Shown here piece after piece: positions 58,101 through 64,000 of a stretch of 64,000 nucleotides of DNA (within the stretch, counting starts at the first letter, position 1; every line of letters begins with the position of its first letter). The stretch spans positions 287,501 to 351,500 of the forward strand of contig CAWZYM010000362.1 in NCBI GenBank assembly GCA_963966185.1, in the 5' to 3' direction. This DNA comes from Rhabditoides inermis. Taxonomy: Eukaryota > Nematoda > Chromadorea > Rhabditida > Rhabditidae. The notes under the pieces are model-generated. The model was not told where the DNA came from and did no database searches. It saw nothing but the letters and a program-made list of their open reading frames with translations. Position numbers and translations under genes: made by a program.

Positions 58101-58159
58101 CCGTGGTTGTAGATGAGGTGCGCGCGCGTCGCGAGGCGTTCCTCAAGCGGTTCGGATAG
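50136..58159 (+). CDS. atx-3: ataxin-3, Josephin-domain deubiquitinase
   Basis: A Cys protease that removes or edits ubiquitin chains; partners in other animals include VCP/p97. Ten exons join in phase: 50136-50159, 50321-50421, 50512-50587, 50849-50934, 51160-51253, 51480-51540, 52331-52419, 53873-54017, 54114-54271 and 58082-58159 (TAG), about 303 residues. The Josephin domain starts MDSIFFEKQQGMLCAQHALN, placing the catalytic Cys at residue 14 as in human ataxin-3. MDDSGFFSIQ is conserved. The catalytic His is in QQHWFVV and the Asn in WFELNS. GYTVFVVHGVLPEC ends the domain. An Arg/Glu coiled region follows, then a ubiquitin-interacting motif (DPELALAICESLREA). There is one clear UIM and no polyglutamine run. 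The tail (RREAFLKRFG) is short. Intron 7 holds a hAT MITE and intron 9 a 2-kb purine-rich array. Exon 1 and the promoter lie in a palindrome arm. Confidence 0.93.
51237..51395 (+). repeat. duplicated donor region of ataxin-3 exon 5
   Basis: 51,237-51,296 (exon end CAACTCGATGAAAAAG, donor GTGGGC and ~40 intron bases) recurs at 51,336-51,395 with CAACTCGATGAAGAAG and GTGGGG. The offset is about 99 bp. Confidence 0.9.
53305..53726. mobile_element. hAT-type MITE in ataxin-3 intron 7
   Basis: 422 bp flanked by the perfect 8-bp duplication GTACTGGG (53,297-53,304 and 53,727-53,734). The ends are TAGAGTTGGGC and, complemented, TAGAGGTGTGC, close to the (C/T)AGAGGTG start of many hAT elements. The interior consists of ATTCGATTAATCG words that are themselves palindromic. 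Confidence 0.9.
54255..54535 (+). repeat. repeat spanning the donor of ataxin-3 exon 9
   Basis: The exon end GTGGACGTCACGCCCCAG plus donor GTGGG is repeated three times downstream as GATGGACGTCACGCCCACGGTGGG or a shortened version, near 54,330, 54,405 and 54,470. The copies are linked by GATTGATTGGTTATGGATTG sequence. Confidence 0.85.
54872..54898. repeat. dispersed GC hairpin
   Basis: GAGAGGGCGCGCAGCGCCCTCTC, followed by TCTTGGGTTAAAATAAGGCTCGCGCC; nearly the same string as at 12,298-12,350. Confidence 0.8.
55240..57300. repeat. 2-kb AGAGAACG/AGAGAAAG purine-rich array
   Basis: Almost the entire segment consists of 8-base units AGAGAACG and AGAGAAAG, interrupted by blocks of GGAGGGAAGG. 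A higher-order pattern of about 250-350 bp recurs (GGGAAGGAGGGATGGAGAGAAG then AACGAGAG runs). It is open in several frames on both strands but codes for nothing. It lies in ataxin-3 intron 9. Confidence 0.95.
57395..57893. mobile_element. foldback MITE, ~150-bp arms, in ataxin-3 intron 9
   Basis: Arms 57,395-57,552 and 57,755-57,893 are near-perfect inverted copies with outer ends ATCTTTTAAAAGTACTTCCG. The loop of about 200 bp is AT-rich. It belongs to the family also seen at 12,630 and 31,735. Confidence 0.9.
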
Positions 58160-58517
58160 GTATCGACAGATTGTATCGAATTATCGATTGATTCATTTGT
58201 TTTCATAGTGATATTTATTCTCTTTCTCTAGCGCGGGCGTGTATTTGCTGATTGTATATCCTTTATTTAGTCACAAATCACGAGTATCACGTGTGCCTTG
58301 CATGTTTGGGGCGCAGTTGCTGTATATAGATGGTGATAAAGTATTTATTGATTGATTTGATGCATTGATTTGTCTGAATGCTGTTCGGTTCGTGTCCGAT
58401 GAAATATCTTTTTTGATTATATTGATAATATTTTATACGATTGATCGATTGCAGTAATGTCGGAGTTGTGACAATTCGATTATCGATCGAATATTGATTG
58501 ATCGATTTTAGATTTCA
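58160..58517 (+). promoter_or_regulatory. intercistronic region with trans-splice-like acceptor
   Basis: Only 358 bp separate the ataxin-3 stop from the next ATG. GATTTTAG at 58,505-58,512 lies six bases before the start codon, as expected for a spliced-leader acceptor of a downstream operon gene. I see no AATAAA here. Confidence 0.4.
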
Positions 58518-59824
58518 ATGTCGGAGCATGTGAATGATTTGCGGGACGAGCCGCGCTCTCTTCTGGACGAGGACACTCCACTGCGGGAGACACAGCTGGG
58601 TGGGTGGGGGAGGGGTTAGGGAGGGAGAGAGAGAGAAGAGGAAGGAGAGAGAGAAGAGGGGAGAGAGAGTGGAGAGAGAGATGAGGAAGAGTGAATAGTG
58701 AAGAGAGATCAGAGATTGAGACATAGTTGGGTCGATGAGGGAGGGAAGAAGGACGAAAAAGCTGAAAAATGAAAAATGTAAATGCAGAAGAATGGAAACA
58801 AGTGGACAGTCGAGGGGTTTGTAGAAAGTGAAAACTGAACATTTACGTTTCTAGCACACATGGTATTGGTCCGCATGTGTACTAGTACTTTGCACTTTAT
58901 GTTCATGAAACGCGATGCTGGATAAACCTTTGATTTGATTTGATGGTATTGGGGGTTGTCTGGTAACTTCAATTATGAACCATTTGCATCGTATTCGTAT
59001 TTCCATTTCTATTCTCGCAGGCTCGGCGCTAGACGGTCTGATGCTGCACTGGACGCAGCTGTTGGCCAACACGGCCAGCAGGTGAGGGGGAGGGAGGGAG
59101 AGGGAGGGAGGGAGAGGAGAGAGAGGTGGGAGAGGAGAAAGGAGGGGGAAGGAGAGAGCGAGGAGGGGAGAGGAGAGAAAGGAGGGGGAGGGAGAGAGAG
59201 AAAGGGGGAGAGGAGGAGGACGCAGTTGACAATCAGCGAATTGCTATTGACCAGTCTATCACGTCCCACTCTCTTGTTCTGTTTCTTGTACTCAATCCAC
59301 GAATCGGTGTCTATGCCCGCGAGGGGAGAAAGAGAAAGGAAGAGGAGGGGGAGATAGCCGGGTGAGAGAGGAGAGAAAAGAGAGAAGGGAGAGAGAGTCA
59401 ATCCCTTTCAGGATCCCGCAGCAGCCTCCGACGATGGAGCACGCCAAGGAGGTGGCCGAGATATGCGTCAAGAATGCGAGTTTTTGTATTTTATGTTTTA
59501 TTATTTTAATTGTTTTTTTTTTCTCATGTCGATATTTCTTTTTTCTATTTGTTGTGCACTAGGCATCACTGAAGTCAGAGGACAGATTGAAGCTTTCAAT
59601 TTAATTTTTAGGTAATGAAGTCGTGTAACGTGTTTTGTGTAGTTATTGTCGAAGTTGTTGGTAGAGTTAATTATTGCTTTAGGTCAGGTATCGGTGATAG
59701 TTTGATTATAAATATTTGTGAATTTGAAGGGCGAAAGATAATTGCAGTCTAGAATATTGTTTCTGGGTCTGGGTCATGGATGAGTTTTGCATAGATTGTG
59801 ACTTTTTATGTTTTCTATTTTCGA

Positions 59825-59879
<55 letters not shown>

Positions 59880-60140
59880 TTTCGCGACGCGTGCAATGAT
59901 GTGAACGCGGAGTTTGCGAGGATCGCCCTGCAGTGGAGGTTCGATCAGCCGGAAGAGGCTAGGAAGGAGGTGGGGAGAGATAAGGGAGGGAGGGAGAGAG
60001 CGGGAGGAAGAGGGAAGAGAAAGAGAGAGAGAGAAAAGATAGATGATCCTTTCTAGGATATGTCGTCTCTCGACGAGGCGATTCTCCGACAGGAGGCCAT
60101 GCTGGCCAAGGCAAAGCACATTCTCACCAAGGGACAGTAG
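58518..60140 (+). CDS. med28: Mediator subunit 28-like protein
   Basis: Five exons join in phase: 58518-58599, 59021-59081, 59412-59475, 59880-59969 and 60057-60140 (TAG), 126 residues. The order and spacing match MED28: LDGLMLHWTQLLANTASR at the N-terminal helix, then EVAEICVKNFRDACNDVN, then QWRFDQPEEARKEDMSSLDE (compare QKPEQ..KED.SEL in vertebrate MED28) and a C-terminal helix ILRQEAMLAKAKHILTK. MED28 belongs to the head of the Mediator complex, which links transcription factors to RNA polymerase II in the nucleus. The length is close to the ~120-180 of the family. The exon 3 donor would be GC (AATGCGAGT), because the nearby GT breaks the frame. Assignment rests on remembered motifs; another small coiled-coil protein is the alternative. 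Confidence 0.6.
59827..59877. repeat. (AT)n microsatellite abutting an acceptor
   Basis: About 50 bp of AT repeat ends directly in the CAG of the exon 4 acceptor of the MED28-like gene, so the acceptor has no normal pyrimidine tract. Confidence 0.9.
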
Positions 60141-60607
60141 GGAGAGAGGGAGGAGGAGGAGGAGGAGGAGCAGAGAGAAAGAGCAGGGAGGAGGAGCAGG
60201 GAGAGGGAGGAGGAGGAAGAGCAGGGAGAAGGAGCAGGGAGGAGGAGCAGGGAGAGGGAGGAGGAGGAGGAGCTGGGAGAAGGAGCAGGGAGGCAGAAGG
60301 GAGGAGAGGGGTGCAAGAACATTGCAGCTGTATTATGTTGTATATCTATCGATCTCGTGTCTTGTATTGATGTATGATTTGATTTGTTGGGTTTGTCATT
60401 GTTGATACTGTGTGATTGTGTCAGATTGTATAAATTTTTTTTGAACATTTGTATTTTTATATTTTTTTGATATTACGATAATTACTCGTTGCTTGGTCGA
60501 GACGCCTTTGGCGATTATCTGATTATGTGGTGCTACTTGCTCAATGGAGCGTATTTTTGCAGGGTTAACAGAGTACGGTATCTACAGTACCCCTACCGTA
60601 CTACAGT
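60141..60607 (+). promoter_or_regulatory. intercistronic region before CLASRP
   Basis: It begins with a purine array (GGAGGAGGAGCAGGGAGA units, 60,141-60,310). TATTTTTGCAG ends at about 60,561 and CTACAG at 60,606 lies one base before the ATG; either could accept a spliced leader. Confidence 0.35.
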
Positions 60608-63539
60608 ATGTGGCACGAGGCGCGCCGACAGGAGCGCAGTCTGCACTCTGCCATGAACGACGCAGCAAAGCGCGCCGAGCGGCGTAAGGCATTTTATGAG
60701 AACATTGTAAGTGTACTGTATCTAGTGGCATGCTCTGCCGTCTACTTCTCGACCCCGTCTTGCCTTTTTTTGTTGTTGTTGTTGTCATGTTTTGGAGTTC
60801 ATGTGTTTATTACGCTTGTGAAGAGTAGTTTGTTTAAACCTATCAAGTAAGGTATCTTATTTATGAAACGTACGGTTCAGAATATGATATAACTCAATTA
60901 AACAATTTAGTAGACCTAAAGTGGAACCATTTTCTCTCGGTGCAATTGAAAAGATCCATTTGTTGATGATTGTGTAACGTATAGTTGATGGTATATGAGA
61001 TGATTGTGTAACGTATGTTAAAGTTCGAGTAAGTTCCTCAAATGATAATTAAAACTTGTGAATCGTTTAGTTCTTTTTTTCTGAAACGTATAGGTTCGAT
61101 TTGTCTACTGGTCTATTTATAACACTAATAGAGTGACAATCACATCTATTCATAACTGGGACCACTCACTCTCTCACACACACACCTGCCCTTTCAGCGC
61201 GCCGATCCGTCGCAGTTCATGCAGGTGCACGGCAGGAGGTGCCGCGTGTACGCCGACCAGCACATAGCCAAGGCGGCAGAGGACAGCGTCGTGCTGTGAG
61301 TGGAGAGGGGGTTGGGGGCAGCGCTCAGCGCCCGCCCGTTTGTTTTTATATGGGGCGCGCGCAGTGCGTCTTACCGAAATTCAATACGTTTATTGTGATC
61401 TTTCATCGACACAACGAGGTGAAATGTGCAAGAGAGCTTCTTGGAAGGAATCTGCATTGGAGATGTTCTTGCAGTGGAGGATGTTGTGTGTTGTGTCGGT
61501 GTCTCTCTGACACAGACAGGATGGCTAGTTTGTATGCCTCACCAACTTTTGTTCACATTTCACACTGATTATGTATGTATCATTGATCACCCGTAGCGTG
61601 ATGTGATAGAGTACACCAATCTGCTACACCTCGTTTTGGTTAAAATATCAACGAATCAGACTCTGTGAATTAGAGAGTTATCAGGAATAGTTACCTCTAA
61701 GTGTGAATATATATTTTTGAAAATATCATCAAAAGTTGAATCATAAAAAGGCGCGGTCGAATGATCTCGCGCGGACCGATAGCGCCATCAAATGCGACGA
61801 AATGTTGTCTGGAAAATATGCGGCGAGTGAACAAGCGTACCGTGAATAGGGGAATGATGGGGGGAATCATTCTACTTATATTCCATTCTACTTGTGTTTT
61901 CCAGTCGCAAGTGGCAGGGCGACCCGGAGGTGCTGATCGATCGATTCGACGCGAGATCCCATCTGGATATGATACCTGAGGTCGGCAAGAACAAGGTGGA
62001 GGTGGACAGGTGAGGAGGGAGGGAGAGAAGGGGGGGTAGTGAGAGATAGTAAAAAGAGAGAGAGAGAGAGAAAGAGAGAAGATTCTCTCGATTTCAGCCA
62101 CGAGGAAAAGGAGGAGATCCTGTGCGACTACGAGCGCTACCGAGTCTGTGTCATCAACGAGCATCGCAGGGGTGAGGGGGTACTGTAGATAGGAGGGAGT
62201 ACGGTAGATACGAATGGGTACGGTAGATGACTTGTTTTTGTATCGTGACTTCTGACATCCTATCGTAGCATTTGTTGGAATTTGGAATGAACATATTCGA
62301 AGAAAGTATTGGAGTTCTTACCATATGATGGCTTAAATTTCCCATTGAAACACATAGCACATCGTTTGTGGACATATGTATACGGCTAAAGAAGATGTAT
62401 CGGCTATCGACTAATGACTCATTGTTCTCACTGGCACGCGTTGCTTGCGGATGTTGACTGAAAGGATGAAACTGATTTGCGAGCCTATTGAATGTGTGAT
62501 TGAATTATGTCATTAAATGTCTAATTAAATTTTATTAATGTTGTGTTTTGCAGTGTCGGAGAAGGATTTTCTGCGGAAGATTGCGGAGAGGGAATTCTGG
62601 CTGACAGGGAAGACGACGGCGGCGAGTAAGGGAGACAAGAAGTGGGTGGGGAGGGAGGGGAGAGAGAGAGAGGGAGGGGAGAGAGGGAGGGGAGAGAGAG
62701 AGAGAGGGATGGGGGGAGAGAGAGTGGGAGGGAGGGGGGAGGGGAGAGAGGGCAGGAGAGAGGGGGAGAAAGGGAGTGGTGGAGAGAGAGAGGGCGGGAG
62801 AGAGACAGGGCGGGAGAGAGAGGGGGAGGGAGGGAGTGGTGGAGAGAGAGAGAGAGGGAGGGAGGGAGGGGGGAGGGGAGAGAGAGAGCGGAAGGGAGAG
62901 AGGAGGGGATAGAGAGAGGAAGGGGAGAGAGAGGGGGAGGGAGGGAAGAGAGAGGGAGCGAAAGAGAGAGAGGGAGCGAAAGAGAGGGGGGGGGGGAGAG
63001 ACGGACAAACAGAGCAAGAAGTGTGCTTCGTATTAAAGGTAAGGATGGTAGTGGAAAAGGATATGTGATGACTGATTGATCATATTCGAGAACTGACATA
63101 ATTTATCTGCGCGTTAGTAATTCGCGAAGAGATGCGTATGTATTGCAGAACAGGAGAATTGTAAGACAGTGAATGAAAAGTCGAGTAGTAACAAGAAAGT
63201 ACAATTCAAATAAAGTAACAACGACAAAGGAACTGGAAATATCGAATACAACTCTTTTTCAGGAAGTCTTCGGACTCGAAGGCGTCGATCGGCTTCTCGT
63301 ACGACGACGGGGGGAGTGTGGTGGTGCGGGGGCGGGAGGAGGAGGAGGAGGAGGGAGCAGACATTGACGAGCCGGAGGAGATGGGTGGGTGCGGGGGGGG
63401 AGAGAGAGAGAAAGAGAGGGGGAGAGAAAGAGAGAGATGGAGAGAGAGGGGGGAGAGAGAGAGAGAGAGATGGAGAGAGAGAGGGGGGAGAGAGAGGGAG
63501 CAGAGGACATGGACGGGCCGGAGGAGATGGGTGAGTGCG

Positions 63540-63584
<45 letters not shown>

Positions 63585-63945
63585 CACTCCAGCACAGAAG
63601 CGAGAAATATGGGCGATGCCGATATGATAATGTTTTCGGTTCGATGAGCGTGAGGATGGAACGTGGTTGTGCGAGTGAAAGTAATGTGTGTGTTATGATA
63701 TACGTGAAGCGTATCGTGATTGGGAATGTGAGTCCATCAATTATCGCGGCCAAATCGGTGATCTAAGTGTTCAATGCGTGCTCTTAGTGTTCTACTGGCC
63801 ACTGTTGTATCGATGGATTGTCAAACCATTCCGGCAGCCGCTATTCAGTATTGCCTGATACGTACGAATCGTGTGTTTTTTCGTTGAATGGACAAGTTGA
63901 GACAATCAAGGTTAAAGAAGCAGGACAGAGCTGGGAAGGAGAGAA

Positions 63946-63993
<48 letters not shown>

Positions 63994-64000
63994 AGAGAGA
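60608..64000 (+). CDS. CLASRP: CLASRP/SWAP2-like splicing regulator (3' partial)
   Basis: In vertebrates this nuclear SR-like protein binds CLK kinases and influences alternative splicing. Visible exons, all in phase: 60608-60706, 61198-61295, 61905-62009, 62098-62171, 62554-62641, 63263-63384 and probably a 28-nt exon at 63504-63531. Family landmarks in order are the start MWHEARRQER, then KRAERRKAFYENI, DPSQFMQVHGRRC, KWQGDPEVLIDRFDARSHLD, CDYERYRVCVINE, and KASIGFSYDD followed by an acidic run (REEEEEEGADIDEPEEM). These match the N-terminal third of CLASRP. The RS-rich C-terminus must lie beyond the window. Most introns start with purine-rich arrays directly after the donor. The dispersed GC hairpin is in intron 2 (61,315-61,340). 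The gene lies 467 bp downstream of the MED28-like gene on the same strand. Confidence 0.85.
62642..63000. repeat. purine-rich array in CLASRP intron 5
   Basis: GGGAGGGAGAGAG-type repeats begin at the donor itself (GTGGGTGGGGAGGG) and run for about 360 bp with almost no pyrimidines except isolated T and C. Confidence 0.9.
63385..63580. repeat. (GA)n with duplicated exon end, CLASRP
   Basis: Two GA-rich blocks flank a second copy of the exon end GGACGGGCCGGAGGAGATGG plus donor GTGAGTG (63,510-63,536; first copy 63,366-63,390). Confidence 0.85.
63640..64000. other. CLASRP intron, ends in (GA)n at window edge
   Basis: No further exon is recognised; the window closes in a GA/GGG array from about 63,943. 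Confidence 0.5.

Overview
This window is nuclear DNA from a nematode. The evidence is the gene set and the splice sites. It carries a major-sperm-protein (MSP) domain gene, a seven-helix serpentine chemoreceptor with the YGIP and NRFT motifs, a CK1/TTBK-type kinase remnant, and introns that mostly end in TTTCAG-like acceptors. Introns are often long, full of (GA)n/(CT)n microsatellites and transposons, unlike the compact Caenorhabditis genome; genus and species cannot be fixed from sequence alone.

Layout. (1) 0.33-6.34 kb and 10.34-18.51 kb are two copies of one locus holding an MSP-domain gene and a multi-pass membrane protein gene. The first copy is dead (nonsense codons, frameshifts, a lost splice acceptor). 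The second is open wherever it could be checked. Between them lie a secreted Cys-rich protein gene (6.84-7.72 kb) and a truncated kinase (8.71-9.29 kb). (2) 19.08-25.22 kb is a C2H2-type zinc-finger gene; its last intron holds one LINE inserted inside another. (3) 26.76-30.44 kb is the chemoreceptor. (4) 30.4-35.6 kb is repeat-rich, with foldback elements, one carrying tRNA-like sequence in both arms. (5) 35.60-37.38 kb is a small single-helix protein with a charged tail. (6) 38.24-47.67 kb is a 9.4-kb CACTA-like element made of two nearly identical 4,699-bp units; each carries a nested long-TIR element with dead reverse-transcriptase pieces. It sits inside one arm of a ~1.1-kb inverted duplication whose other arm contains the start of the ataxin-3 gene. 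(7) 50.14 kb to the end holds three conserved genes on the + strand: ataxin-3 (Josephin deubiquitinase), a MED28-like Mediator subunit and CLASRP (SR-like splicing factor, cut by the window end). Their spacing and acceptor-like signals before the start codons suggest a trans-spliced operon.

The most unusual observations: exon-end/5' splice-site segments are tandemly copied into the following intron at four separate introns; purine arrays begin right after many donors; and the CACTA-like insertion is defined to the base by its empty site in the opposite palindrome arm.

Exon boundaries were assigned by reading frame, phase and GT/AG signals by eye. Family assignments are from remembered motifs, not database searches.
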